Assembly (NCBI RefSeq): GCF_014873855.1
Contig: NZ_JADBEL010000007.1
Location: 66,219 to 130,218, forward strand
Reading direction: 5' to 3'
Length of the DNA stretch: 64,000 bases
Origin: Sporosarcina limicola
Lineage (GTDB): Bacteria > Bacillota > Bacilli > Bacillales_A > Planococcaceae
Part shown: positions 27,402 through 36,286 of the stretch, piece after piece
Numbering within the stretch: position 1 is the stretch's first letter
How the letters are laid out: the number at the start of each line of letters is the position of its first letter
Notes under the pieces: model-generated
Database searches by the model: none
Seen by the model: only the letters and a program-made list of their open reading frames with translations
Told to the model about the DNA's origin: nothing
Made by a program: the position numbers and the translations under genes

Positions 27402-28931
27402 TCAATCATTCGAGTTAAAATAATCGAGAAGCCCATTATAGATTCCATGAGCCGCCTGTTCACGGAACATATTTGTCGTTATATTCTGTTCTTCCGTAGA
27501 ATTTGACAGAAAGCCGAGTTCAATTAATATCGCGTTCTGTCTATTTTCACGGAGTACAATGAAATCTGATGGTTGCGAGCCTCGATTCCGTAGAGCAATG
27601 GATGATTCGAGTCCTTCGCTGATTGAAGAAGCGAGCCCTTTTTGATAAGGATGCGCATAATACGTTGTAAATCCTGTGATGGAAGAATCCAGATTGGCAT
27701 CATAATGGACACTAATAAACGCATCCGCCTTAACTTGATTGCTGATTGCGACACGTTTTCTTAACGAAATATACGTATCCGCTTCACGGGTTAATACAAC
27801 ATTTGCGCCAGCCGCTTTTAGTTTTGTTGCTAGCAGTTCTGATGTCAAGAGAGTCATATCTTTTTCAGCAGTTCCTTGAACCCCTGTCGTTCCACGGTCA
27901 TTGCCGCCATGGCCGGGATCAACGACAATCGTTAATCCTTTTAATGTGTCGGTAACACGTGCCATTGTTTGGTTATTTGAGGTTTCGGTTATTAATTTTT
28001 CATCATCAGTTGAAACAACCCATTTCGCAACAAAAGCGGATTTTGTTGTTGGTGAAGAAATTTCATACCAGTCGCCATCTTCTTTCATAATGGAGAACTT
28101 TTCACCAGCGTTTGCACGCAGGACAATTTGCGAAGAAGTTGTTGCGGCTTCACGGATGTTTGTCCCGTCCGAAAGGATTGTTACTGTTCCATGCGTTTCT
28201 TTTGCAGAGGTTTGTTTTACATTTGAAGAGAGGATTCCATGGAACGAATAGACCCATCCTTGTTTGTTATCACCAAAAGAAATTTGCACCCAATTACCAT
28301 TTATATTGTTAACGACATACGTCTCATCTCGATGAATGAAACCGACTTTTTTTGATGTTTGGTCCGCATTCTCCCTTACATTCAGCGTATCAACTGATAC
28401 GCTGAATGCCCTAGATGAAGCGACTTGTTCAACCTGAGGCATCGTTGTTTGACTTGCGGACTGCGTGATGTAATCACTATGTACCCAGCCATTTGTTCCG
28501 TTTGATGAAATGACGGAAACCCATTCACCATTCTGTCCCGTCATGACCGCTTTATCCCCTGCAGACATCCGTTCAAGCACTGCAGAGCTGATAGAGGGTC
28601 CAGACCTGACGTTTAACTGATCGACACGTGAAACAATTGTGGATGTAGTCCCACTTGAATGATTTCCAGAAGTGGTCAACCACGAGGCGATCCAACCCGA
28701 TTGATTCCCATGTGTAATTTGGATCCAGTCTCCAGAAACAGATGTCACATTCACTTGAGTTCCTTTTTTTAACGAGCCCGTCACAGCATATGTCAGACCG
28801 GGTCCAGAACGGATATTAAGTGAATTTGTGTCCACCTTAACCGACTCTGTGTTGGCATAAGTTGTTGGGATGTAGTGAAATGTACTGAAGAGCAGTATGA
28901 ATGCAAGGATCCATTTGCTGACTTTCGACAA
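27402..28931 (-). CDS. yrvJ: N-acetylmuramoyl-L-alanine amidase with four SH3b domains (YrvJ-like)
   Basis: A 509-residue exported wall hydrolase. Signal peptide at 1-26, then four SH3b repeats, each with an N(I/V)R core (LNIRSGPGLTYAV, LNVRSGPSISSAV, LNVRENADQ, TNIREAATTSS), and a C-terminal Amidase_3 domain (about 330-505). Zinc and catalytic residues are present: VVDPGHGGND (His), GTAEKDM (Glu), ISVHYDA (His), LIELGFLSN (Glu). It cleaves the amide between MurNAc and L-Ala. Start TTG 28931 behind gggggaggat. B. subtilis yrvJ has the same place before hisS. Confidence 0.92.
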   Translation of the reverse strand: MSKVSKWILAFILLFSTFHYIPTTYANTESVKVDTNSLNIRSGPGLTYAVTGSLKKGTQVNVTSVSGDWIQITHGNQSGWIASWLTTSGNHSSGTTSTIVSRVDQLNVRSGPSISSAVLERMSAGDKAVMTGQNGEWVSVISSNGTNGWVHSDYITQSASQTTMPQVEQVASSRAFSVSVDTLNVRENADQTSKKVGFIHRDETYVVNNINGNWVQISFGDNKQGWVYSFHGILSSNVKQTSAKETHGTVTILSDGTNIREAATTSSQIVLRANAGEKFSIMKEDGDWYEISSPTTKSAFVAKWVVSTDDEKLITETSNNQTMARVTDTLKGLTIVVDPGHGGNDRGTTGVQGTAEKDMTLLTSELLATKLKAAGANVVLTREADTYISLRKRVAISNQVKADAFISVHYDANLDSSITGFTTYYAHPYQKGLASSISEGLESSIALRNRGSQPSDFIVLRENRQNAILIELGFLSNSTEEQNITTNMFREQAAHGIYNGLLDYFNSND

Positions 28932-28999
28932 GATATCCTCCCCCTTTAACTCTATTGTAGAAGTTTTTGAAACAAAAAACTACATCTAAATGAAAAAGG

Positions 29000-29028
29000 T
29001 TGACACTTGGCGATTGAATCATTAAGAT
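29000..29028 (+). promoter_or_regulatory. Promoter of the hisS-aspS operon
   Basis: ttgaca (29000-29005), 17-base spacer, taagat (29023-29028); transcription would begin just before the T-box leader. Confidence 0.75.
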
Positions 29029-29039
29029 TATGTTTAATT

Positions 29040-29312
29040 AACAATAAGAAAATTGCCGATGACGTGGAAAGTAATTGTATAACGGACTGACAAGAGAGGG
29101 GCGGACGTGGCTGAAATCCACCCTACAGAAGTTTGCAATGAACAACACCATTGAGGATTCGTACTGAACGATTTCAATTCAGTAGGTACGGACGGAACCG
29201 GTCGTTATCCGGGTGAAGAGTGGGCGCGAGTGGATGCGCCAATTTGGGTGGAACCGCGGAAGCTATAAAGGCTCTCGTCCCTTGCATAGGCAAGGGATGG
29301 GGGTCTTTTTTT
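29040..29312 (+). ncRNA. T-box riboswitch of hisS-aspS
   Basis: Features in order: stem I with an S-turn (gaaagtaa near 29065-29075), a probable specifier loop closed by cgatg/cattg with codon CAC (His) at 29146-29148, the T-box tgggtggaaccgcg (29245-29258) that pairs with the uncharged tRNA end, and a terminator cccttgcataggcaaggg plus T run (29279-29312). Uncharged tRNA-His would favour read-through into hisS and aspS. Confidence 0.93.
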
Positions 29313-29335
29313 AGTTGGAAGAAAGGGGAATTCAC

Positions 29336-30607
29336 ATGAATTTTAAAGTGCCAAGGGGAACACAGGACATTTTACCGTCTGAAACATGGAAGTGGCAACA
29401 AGCAGAAAAAGTCATTAGAGAAGTATGCGATGTTTATCGCTATAAGGAAATTCGTACGCCGATTTTTGAGCAGACAGAATTATTCCAACGTCTTGTTGGG
29501 GATACGACCGATGTAGTTCAGAAAGAGATGTACACGTTCATGGACAAAGGAAATCGTTCATTAACGCTACGCCCTGAGAATACAGCAGCTGTCGTCCGTT
29601 CATTCGTTGAAAATAAAATGTTCGGCTACCCAGATCAGCCTGTGAAAATGTATTACAATGGGCCAATGTTCCGCTATGAACGTCAGCAGGCAGGCCGTTA
29701 TCGTCAGTTTGTCCAGTTTGGTGCGGAAGTGATTGGTAGCGCAGATCCCGCAATTGATGCAGAAGTGATTGCTTTGGCACTCGATGTGTATAAGCGCGTG
29801 GGATTGACGAAGTTGAAATTAGTCATCAATTCACTTGGTGATACGGAATGTAGGGCGGCACACAGGAAAGCGCTCATCGCACACTTCAGTCCACACATCG
29901 AAGAATTCTGTTCGGATTGCAAGAACAGGCTTGAAAAGAATCCTTTGCGCATACTGGATTGTAAAATCGACAGTGGGAACCCACTCATCGCATCGGCACC
30001 TTCCTTGGCTGATTATCTGAACGAGGAATCTGTAAACTATTTCGAAGAAGTGAAAAGTTATCTTGACGACGCAGGAATCGCTTATGAAGTGGATGCGAAT
30101 CTTGTGCGCGGCCTTGATTATTATAATCATACGGCTTTCGAAATCATGAGTACGTCGGAAGGCTTCGGGGCAATCACGACGCTCTGCGGTGCTGGAAGAT
30201 ACAATGGACTCGCGGAAGAAATCGGCGGGCCAGCCGCACCGGGTATCGGGTTTGCAATGAGTATCGAGCGTTTGCTGCTTGCGATGGAAGCTGAAGGAAA
30301 GTCATTCGAAAGTGAACCGGCACTTGATGTCTATATCGTCACACTTGGTGAAAGTACACGTCGTCCCGGATTCAAACTGCTTGGTGAACTTCGGGAAGCG
30401 GGTATCCGTTCAGATATGGATTATATGGATCGGAAAATGAAAGCCCAAATGAAATCTGCCGACCGACTTAACGCACGGATAGTTGTCCTCATCGGTGAGG
30501 ATGAACTAACAGAAGGTGTCGCTCAGTTGAAGAATATGGCGGATGGAACACAGGTAAAAGTTCCGATGGTCGAATTAATTGAAAAAATAAAGGCGAACTT
30601 GACATAA
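29336..30607 (+). CDS. hisS: Histidyl-tRNA synthetase
   Basis: A 423-residue class II synthetase. It begins [16 protein letters not shown]; motif 2 is seen around [20 protein letters not shown], the histidine A motif in [14 protein letters not shown], motif 3 in [16 protein letters not shown], and an anticodon-binding domain from about 330. ATG 29336 sits 8 bases after gaaagggg. First gene behind the T-box; aspS follows after 19 bases. Confidence 0.97.
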   Translation: MNFKVPRGTQDILPSETWKWQQAEKVIREVCDVYRYKEIRTPIFEQTELFQRLVGDTTDVVQKEMYTFMDKGNRSLTLRPENTAAVVRSFVENKMFGYPDQPVKMYYNGPMFRYERQQAGRYRQFVQFGAEVIGSADPAIDAEVIALALDVYKRVGLTKLKLVINSLGDTECRAAHRKALIAHFSPHIEEFCSDCKNRLEKNPLRILDCKIDSGNPLIASAPSLADYLNEESVNYFEEVKSYLDDAGIAYEVDANLVRGLDYYNHTAFEIMSTSEGFGAITTLCGAGRYNGLAEEIGGPAAPGIGFAMSIERLLLAMEAEGKSFESEPALDVYIVTLGESTRRPGFKLLGELREAGIRSDMDYMDRKMKAQMKSADRLNARIVVLIGEDELTEGVAQLKNMADGTQVKVPMVELIEKIKANLT

Positions 30608-30626
30608 AGAGAGGTGGATGAAGGCG

Positions 30627-32390
30627 ATGCAACGAACACATTACAGCGGCGAATTGACGGAACAACAAATAGGGGAAAACATCACATTAAAAGGATGGGT
30701 GCAAAAAAGAAGGGACCTTGGCGGACTAATTTTCGTCGACCTGCGGGATCGTACAGGACTCGTCCAAGCGGTATTCAACCCAGCCATTTCGAAAGAGGCG
30801 CTTGAAATTGCAGACAAACTGCGCAGTGAGTTCGTAGTTGAAATCACTGGTAAAGTGATTGAGCGTCAGGAAAGACAAAAGAATCCGAACATGAAAACAG
30901 GTACAATCGAAGTCCAGGTGGATCAATTGACAATCATCAACGGCGCGAAAAACCCTCCATTCATGATTGAGGATGAGACGGATGTGAGTGAGGAAGTCCG
31001 CTTGAAATACAGATACCTTGATCTCCGTCGTCCACAACTTGCGAAAACCTTCAAAATGCGTTCGGACATCACAAAAACAGTCCGTAACTTCCTTGATACG
31101 GAAGGGTTCCTTGAAGTAGAGACGCCAATTTTAACGAAGTCCACACCAGAAGGTGCACGGGATTATCTTGTACCAAGCCGTGTTCATGAAGGTGAATTCT
31201 ATGCATTGCCACAATCACCCCAATTGTTCAAACAGATGCTTATGGTGGCGGGCTTCGATCGCTACTACCAGATTGCTCGTTGTTTCCGCGATGAAGATTT
31301 GCGTGCAGACCGTCAACCTGAATTTACGCAGATTGACATGGAGATGAGTTTCATGTCAATAGAAGAGATCATCACGTTGAATGAAAATCTGATGCAGAAA
31401 ATAATGAAAGACGTCAAAGGAATTGACGTTCAGATTCCATTTAACCGCCTTCCTTATGATGAAGCAATGAGCCGTTTCGGTTCGGACAAACCGGATATGC
31501 GGTTTGGTTTAGAACTCATAGACGTATCAGAAATCGTCAAGGATTCATCCTTTAAAGTATTTACCGGTGCGGTCGAAGCAGGTGGCCAAGTGAAACTCAT
31601 CAATGCGAAAGGTGCAGCGGATGGTTATTCGCGAAAAGATATCGACGCGCTCGGTGAATTTTCGGCACGTTACGGCGCAAAAGGACTCGCCTGGTTGAAA
31701 GTCGATGCAGAAGGATTGAAAGGTCCAATCGCGAAGTTTTTCGAAGGGGAAGCAGGAGCTGCACTGCAAACCGCTGCTGAGGCAGAAGTGGGCGACCTAT
31801 TATTATTCGTTGCGGATAAAAAGAAAGTCGTCGCTGACGCATTAGGTGCACTTCGTTTGAAACTTGGAAAAGACCAAGGACTTATCGACGAATCGAAATT
31901 CAATTTCCTTTGGGTAACAGACTGGCCGTTGTTTGAATATGATGAAGAAGACGGACGTTACTACGCAGCGCATCATCCATTCACGATGCCAGCTGATGTG
32001 GACGAACTCATAACGAGTCCCGAAACTGTCAAAGCTCAAGCATACGACCTTGTTTTGAATGGTTATGAACTCGGCGGGGGATCGCTGCGGATCTACCAAC
32101 GCGACGTCCAAGAAAAAATGTTCAAAGCACTCGGATTCAGCGAAGAACAAGCAAACGAGCAATTTGGTTTCTTACTTGATGCATTCGATTACGGAACGCC
32201 ACCACATGGTGGTATCGCATTTGGACTTGACCGTATTGTTATGCTGCTCACCGGTTCTACAAATTTACGGGATACAATCGCGTTCCCGAAAACAGCAAGT
32301 GCAAGCTGTCTACTGACTGCAGCTCCAGGTCGCGTCGACAACGGACAACTCGCGGAACTCGGTATCCAAGTCGCAGCGAAAAAGCAATAA
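30627..32390 (+). CDS. aspS: Aspartyl-tRNA synthetase
   Basis: A 587-residue bacterial-type class II synthetase: N-terminal OB anticodon domain ([20 protein letters not shown]), motif 1 near [16 protein letters not shown], motif 2 as [19 protein letters not shown], the bacterial insertion GAD domain (about 290-420) and motif 3 [16 protein letters not shown] 30627 is preferred over ATG 30618, which is only one base from the ribosome site gaggtgg. Same operon and T-box control as hisS. Confidence 0.97.
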   Translation: MQRTHYSGELTEQQIGENITLKGWVQKRRDLGGLIFVDLRDRTGLVQAVFNPAISKEALEIADKLRSEFVVEITGKVIERQERQKNPNMKTGTIEVQVDQLTIINGAKNPPFMIEDETDVSEEVRLKYRYLDLRRPQLAKTFKMRSDITKTVRNFLDTEGFLEVETPILTKSTPEGARDYLVPSRVHEGEFYALPQSPQLFKQMLMVAGFDRYYQIARCFRDEDLRADRQPEFTQIDMEMSFMSIEEIITLNENLMQKIMKDVKGIDVQIPFNRLPYDEAMSRFGSDKPDMRFGLELIDVSEIVKDSSFKVFTGAVEAGGQVKLINAKGAADGYSRKDIDALGEFSARYGAKGLAWLKVDAEGLKGPIAKFFEGEAGAALQTAAEAEVGDLLLFVADKKKVVADALGALRLKLGKDQGLIDESKFNFLWVTDWPLFEYDEEDGRYYAAHHPFTMPADVDELITSPETVKAQAYDLVLNGYELGGGSLRIYQRDVQEKMFKALGFSEEQANEQFGFLLDAFDYGTPPHGGIAFGLDRIVMLLTGSTNLRDTIAFPKTASASCLLTAAPGRVDNGQLAELGIQVAAKKQ

Positions 32391-32425
32391 GGATTTATAC
32401 GTTGAAACCGGCAATCAATTAAGCA

Positions 32426-32454
32426 TTGAACTGTCTGACGATGTATGCTATTAT
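32426..32454 (+). promoter_or_regulatory. Promoter of 6S RNA
   Basis: ttgaac (32426-32431), 17 bases, tattat (32449-32454). Confidence 0.7.
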
Positions 32455-32460
32455 AGGTTT

Positions 32461-32691
32461 ATATCAATCCTGAAGTGTTCGTTATTTGCCAATCAGTTTT
32501 GACCGAACATTTTATCGTCGGGAGTCTGCGTTTCGATTAGAATGACATGCCTTTAAATAGGACGTCAAAGGAATCGAATAGGACACCCACCTGCTGAGTG
32601 CGGGTTCAAAACGATACTACAAAGACGGCACATTCGGGATTGTTCCTTAATTAACTGATAGGCCCCTCTGGCATACGGAGGGGTTTTTTTT
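32461..32691 (+). ncRNA. 6S RNA (BsrA-type)
   Basis: The aspS-tcdA gap holds a promoter, about 190 bases without coding sense, and a terminator. The ends pair in 6S style: aatcctgaagtgt near the 5' end (32466-32478) with gcacattcgggatt near 32627-32642, leaving a large internal region that could form the open bubble copied by RNA polymerase. In B. subtilis the 6S-1 RNA gene bsrA lies in exactly this aspS-yrvM gap. The RNA binds the housekeeping polymerase holoenzyme. Call rests on position and end pairing, not on an alignment. Confidence 0.75.
32663..32691 (+). terminator. Terminator of 6S RNA
   Basis: cccctc and gaggggt arms around tggcatacg, followed by eight T. Confidence 0.9.
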
Positions 32692-32716
32692 GAAGAAAAA
32701 TACGGATTTCCATACA

Positions 32717-32832
32717 TATATAAGTTGAACGGAAGATCCTCGGCCCATTTATACTTGAATAGCTGAAAAAATCGCGTCAAACAAGTATATGTAGAATTAA
32801 TAAAAGTATAAAACTTAAATTCAACTTACATA
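32717..32832 (+). repeat. Family C MITE-like element, copy 1
   Basis: A 116-bp unit with terminal inverted repeats tatataagttgaac at the left and ttcaacttacata at the right. Copy 2 (33702-33817) is nearly identical in inverted orientation on the other side of tcdA; copy 3 (50757-50870) is more diverged. No coding sense. Its right end lies 16 bases before the tcdA start codon. Confidence 0.85.
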
Positions 32833-32848
32833 GAAGGGCGGAATTGCA

Positions 32849-33616
32849 TTGTTACATCAATTTTCACGGAATGAACTAGCTATTGGTACGGAAGGCGTCA
32901 AACGGATGCGCGACACAACTGTCGCTATACTTGGTGTCGGGGGAGTAGGTTCTTTTGCTGCAGAAGCGTGTGCAAGAAGTGGAATTGGCCGCATTATCCT
33001 CGTAGACAAGGACGATATCGACATCACAAATATTAATCGTCAGCTTGTTGCTTATTTATCGACAATTGGACGTTCTAAGGCGGAAGTCATGCAAGAACGA
33101 ATTGCGGACATTAACAAAGAGTGTGAAGTCATTTCACTTCATATGTTTTACACAGAAAAGACGGCAGAAACGTTTTTTAGCTATCAACCTGATTACGTCA
33201 TTGATGCATCCGATACGATTAGTTACAAGATTCACCTCATCAAAGAATGTGTCACCCGCGGCGTGAAAATCATTTCAAGCATGGGTGCGGCAAACAAAAT
33301 GGATCCGACACGATTTCAAATCGCGGATATTTCAAAAACACATACCGATCCGATTGCGAAAATGATTCGACGCAGACTTCGTAAAGAAGGAATCTACAAA
33401 GGCGTACCTGTCGTATTTTCCGACGAGAGCCCGGTTGTCATCAGAGAAGACGTCGTCGACACGGTAGGTAAACCAGATGCCACCATCCGTAAAGCGAAAA
33501 TGCCACCCGCCTCAAACGCTTTCGTCCCATCTGTCGCCGGACTCGTCTGTGCAAGTTGGGTAATGAACGAAATTGTCGCGGATATCCCAGTGAGAAGGAT
33601 GAAGGATAAGGTATGA
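32849..33616 (+). CDS. tcdA: tRNA threonylcarbamoyladenosine dehydratase TcdA
   Basis: A 255-residue ThiF/E1-like enzyme (YrvM) that cyclises t6A to ct6A at tRNA position 37 using ATP. Adenylation motifs: AILGVGGVGSFAAEACARSG (residues about 28-47), VDKDDIDITNINRQ, and DASDTISYKIHLI. The C-terminal part lacks the ThiF zinc cysteines, as usual for TcdA. Start is TTG 32849 after agaagggcgg. It is bracketed by two inverted copies of the family C repeat. Confidence 0.9.
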   Translation: MLHQFSRNELAIGTEGVKRMRDTTVAILGVGGVGSFAAEACARSGIGRIILVDKDDIDITNINRQLVAYLSTIGRSKAEVMQERIADINKECEVISLHMFYTEKTAETFFSYQPDYVIDASDTISYKIHLIKECVTRGVKIISSMGAANKMDPTRFQIADISKTHTDPIAKMIRRRLRKEGIYKGVPVVFSDESPVVIREDVVDTVGKPDATIRKAKMPPASNAFVPSVAGLVCASWVMNEIVADIPVRRMKDKV

Positions 33617-33701
33617 TCTCATAGGGATCTGCGCAATTCTGTTCCACCGTCTTCGCGCTTGTGTATGGTATAATGATGGAATAAAAATTGGTTAGAGGAA
33701 T

Positions 33702-33817
33702 TGTATAAGTTGAATTTAAGTTTTACACTTTTATTAATTCTACATATACTCGTTTGACGCGATTTTTTCAACTATTCAAGTATAAATGGGCCGAGGATCT
33801 TCCGTTCAACTTATATA
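33702..33817 (-). repeat. Family C MITE-like element, copy 2
   Basis: Reverse complement of copy 1 with only a few differences over 116 bp (for example acacttttatt for atacttttatt). Ends tgtataagttgaa and gttcaacttatata. Confidence 0.85.
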
Positions 33818-33822
33818 GTTGA

Positions 33823-33985
33823 TCAATTATCAGTGTCGGCACAACAATCGGCATTAGATTTCAAGGCGTTTCTCTCAACAAGTTATATTCGCCAAGATAG
33901 AGACAAAATTATGAAATCACGGCCTAATGATAATCCCCTAAATGCGGAAGCACCGTAGCAGTTAATCAAGTAGCCAAACGTGCAC
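33823..33985 (+). pseudogene. Unrecognised coding remnant behind copy 2
   Basis: One frame reads LSVSAQQSALDFKAFLSTSY and continues IRQDRDKIMKSRPNDNPLNA up to a TAG near 33957; a shifted frame goes on as AVNQVAKRAHTQTG. No start, no known family. It looks like the tail of a lost gene next to the repeat. Confidence 0.3.
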
Positions 33986-33992
33986 ACACTCA

Positions 33993-34043
33993 GACAGGCA
34001 TTCGAACCGGTGCAATCCGGATACGATGCCTGTTTTTTAAAAT
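33993..34043 (+). terminator. Terminator upstream of the lipoprotein gene
   Basis: acaggcat and atgcctgt arms with an inner ccgg/ccgg pairing, followed by six T. Confidence 0.7.
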
Positions 34044-34125
34044 TAAGTTTCACAGGGTAAGTGTTTTACAATGCCACCAATTTATCGTAAAATGAATAAT
34101 AGTTTGTAGGAAAGGAAGTTTAGAT

Positions 34126-34917
34126 GTGCAAAAACTCATTAGGGTGATGGGTATCGGTTTACTTGCCCTCCTGTTAACAGCTTGCAATACCAATGTGGAA
34201 GCAAAAAAGGGAATGACAGCCCGGGATCTTTTGGAAAAAGGGAAGACTGCATCTGAAAAGTTGGAGAAAGTCCATACCGAAATTGTTTTTGATGACTCTT
34301 CACGGACGGATATACCCGAAGAGAGGACGAGCATGAAATTTGAAATAAACTCGGATGCATCTTTACATCCATTAACGCTCCATCAGTATACAACAGTGAA
34401 AGCACGATACAAGGATCCGTGGGAGATAGACTTGTATAAGACGGAAGATCGTGTTTTCATTAATGATAATCGACAACCAACTTGGGAAGAGCTCCCTACC
34501 GATTCGAGCGCGGAACTATTCGGTACGATCGTCGCAAATTCGATTCCAACATTGGATCTAACACTTTTCGATGAATTTGCAGACGATCTTGTCTTAGAAC
34601 CAATTGATTACGGGTATGCATTAAAACTTTCCTTATCAAGAGATCAATATAAGCGCTTCAATAAAATCGTGCTTGGTGTAAAAGCTGATGATGAGGATAG
34701 CGATGCGTTTACTATCATACACAAGATGGACATCGAAATACAGTTCGATAGTCGTACTTTCTATACGACTGATTTCAAAATGACGAAACAGGTGACAACT
34801 TATATCGATGGAAAGTTCCGCGTCTATAAACAGAAATTCAATGCAGCTTATAGCCGATTCGATGATATTAAAGATGTAAAAGTTCCTCAGAAAGTGTTGG
34901 ACGCTGCAGCGCAATAA
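34126..34917 (+). CDS. Putative lipoprotein (LppX/DUF6612-like fold)
   Basis: A 263-residue secreted lipoprotein: short basic start, hydrophobic GIGLLALLLTAC with lipobox Cys about residue 20, then alternating beta strands (KFEINSDASLHPLTLHQYTT, EIDLYKTEDRVFIND) and a C-terminal ASP-rich region. The pattern of a helix TARDLLEKGKTASEKLEKVH followed by a long beta sheet resembles the LolA/LppX-like family of Firmicute lipoproteins; the ligand is unknown. Start GTG 34126 after ggaaaggaag. It stands alone between two terminators. Confidence 0.75.
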   Translation: MQKLIRVMGIGLLALLLTACNTNVEAKKGMTARDLLEKGKTASEKLEKVHTEIVFDDSSRTDIPEERTSMKFEINSDASLHPLTLHQYTTVKARYKDPWEIDLYKTEDRVFINDNRQPTWEELPTDSSAELFGTIVANSIPTLDLTLFDEFADDLVLEPIDYGYALKLSLSRDQYKRFNKIVLGVKADDEDSDAFTIIHKMDIEIQFDSRTFYTTDFKMTKQVTTYIDGKFRVYKQKFNAAYSRFDDIKDVKVPQKVLDAAAQ

Positions 34918-34938
34918 TCTATGTGCCGCCGAAAAATA

Positions 34939-34985
34939 AAAGGCTGACTCATAAGGGAGTCATCCCCCTAGAGTCGGCCTTTTCA
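34939..34985 (+). terminator. Terminator of the lipoprotein gene
   Basis: aaaaggctgactc and gagtcggcctttt arms. The remaining stretch to 35215 shows the cheV promoter and no gene. Confidence 0.85.
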
Positions 34986-35136
34986 TTGTAAATTGGTTCA
35001 TTCAAACATTTCTTCAATGTCCCATCGATGGGTCAAGTGTCTTCAATTGTCTCTCCACTTTTTCCGCTAGACATCCGACAATGAGACCCCAGTCTTTACC
35101 ATGGGGCGACATAGAAGTGAATTAAGTTCTACTAAA

Positions 35137-35163
35137 TTGACTTAATAGATGCTAGCGTATAAT
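35137..35163 (+). promoter_or_regulatory. Candidate cheV promoter
   Basis: ttgact (35137-35142) and a perfect tataat (35158-35163) with a short 15-base spacer. An inverted repeat attaagt/acttaat overlaps the -35. Confidence 0.5.
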
Positions 35164-35215
35164 GTGAAATAGATAAAGGGTATAAAGTATCAGGTAATGA
35201 GAGGGGAACTATTGG

Positions 35216-36121
35216 ATGACGAAACAACATGAATTACTCCTTGAGAGTGGTACAAATGAACTGGAAATTATTGAATTTGAAATGGGAAATAACCGGTATG
35301 GCATTAACGTAATCAAAGTTTTGGAGATCATTTTACCTATGAAAGTTACGTTTATCCCGCATGCTCATCCATCGATTGAGGGGATTATTCAATTGCGCGG
35401 AGAGGTTTTACCTGTTATCAATATGGAGAAAGTGCTTGGAATTCCTTCATCAAACGATAAAAGTGAAGAAAAGTATATTGTTGCGGCATTTAACAAGCAA
35501 CAGGTTGTCTTCCATGTACATAATGTGACACAAATTCATCGGATTTCCTGGGATCAAATTGAAAAACCGTCAGATATCTATTCTTCAGGTACATCACAAG
35601 TAATCGGTGTGGTTAAGCGTGAAGGTGAGATGTTGTTATTACTGGATTTCGAGAAAATCATACTAGATATTAATCCAGAAACCGGCATCAATATAGATCA
35701 AGTGAAAAAACTAGGCAAGCGAGTTCGGTCCGATAAGCGGATTATTGCTGCGGAAGACTCACCGTTACTCCGCGAATTATTACAAATGACGTTACACGAA
35801 GCCGGTTATGTGAACGTAGAGTTTTTTGAAAATGGAAAAGATACATTGACCTATTTAGAGGGCATTGTTGCCAAAGGGAAAAAAGTTACAGATGAAGTGC
35901 AACTTGTAATCACTGATATCGAAATGCCACAAATGGATGGCCATCATTTGACTAAAAGAATTCGAGAGAATAAAGACTTAGAGTCGTTACCAATTATTAT
36001 CTTCTCTTCACTCATAACAGATGCCCTAAAACATAAAGGAGAGAGAGTAGGGGCGGATGATCAAGTAAGTAAACCTGAAATTGCAGAACTTGTATTGAAA
36101 ATTGACCAACATATTTTATGA
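35216..36121 (+). CDS. cheV: Chemotaxis coupling protein CheV
   Basis: A 301-residue protein with an N-terminal CheW domain (about 15-150: EIIEFEMGNNRYGINVIKVLE, the HPSIEGIIQLRGEVLPVIN signature) and a C-terminal response-regulator receiver (about 175-300). Receiver residues are seen: acidic pair in IAAEDSPLL, phosphorylated Asp in VITDIEMPQMDGH, Thr/Ser in IIFSSLITD and the Lys in VSKPE. CheV couples receptors to CheA and helps adaptation. It is a single gene away from any che operon; motility genes are not in the window. Confidence 0.93.
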   Translation: MTKQHELLLESGTNELEIIEFEMGNNRYGINVIKVLEIILPMKVTFIPHAHPSIEGIIQLRGEVLPVINMEKVLGIPSSNDKSEEKYIVAAFNKQQVVFHVHNVTQIHRISWDQIEKPSDIYSSGTSQVIGVVKREGEMLLLLDFEKIILDINPETGINIDQVKKLGKRVRSDKRIIAAEDSPLLRELLQMTLHEAGYVNVEFFENGKDTLTYLEGIVAKGKKVTDEVQLVITDIEMPQMDGHHLTKRIRENKDLESLPIIIFSSLITDALKHKGERVGADDQVSKPEIAELVLKIDQHIL

Positions 36122-36167
36122 TGTCGAGTACTTGCTACGTTCAGACACTATTCTGAAATTTCATACA

Positions 36168-36203
36168 TAACCTCTCGATTGGATTACCAGTCGGGAGGTT
36201 ATT
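36168..36203 (+). terminator. Terminator of cheV
   Basis: aacctctcga and tcgggaggtt arms around ttggattaccag; the T run is weak (attcg). Confidence 0.65.
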
Positions 36204-36286
36204 CGTATACTTCATTTCGGGACATCGTAAAATTTGCCATTTCTAAAGAACAAACTTTTTGTAAGATATGAAAGGAAGGTAAAAAG

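Noticed and set aside
32565..32780. Minus-strand frame in the aspS-tcdA gap
   Set aside because: It runs through the 6S RNA terminator and the family C repeat, with no ribosome site.
32717..32832. Promoter for tcdA inside the family C element
   Set aside because: tataaa-like words exist but no -35 at a fitting distance on the plus strand could be found.
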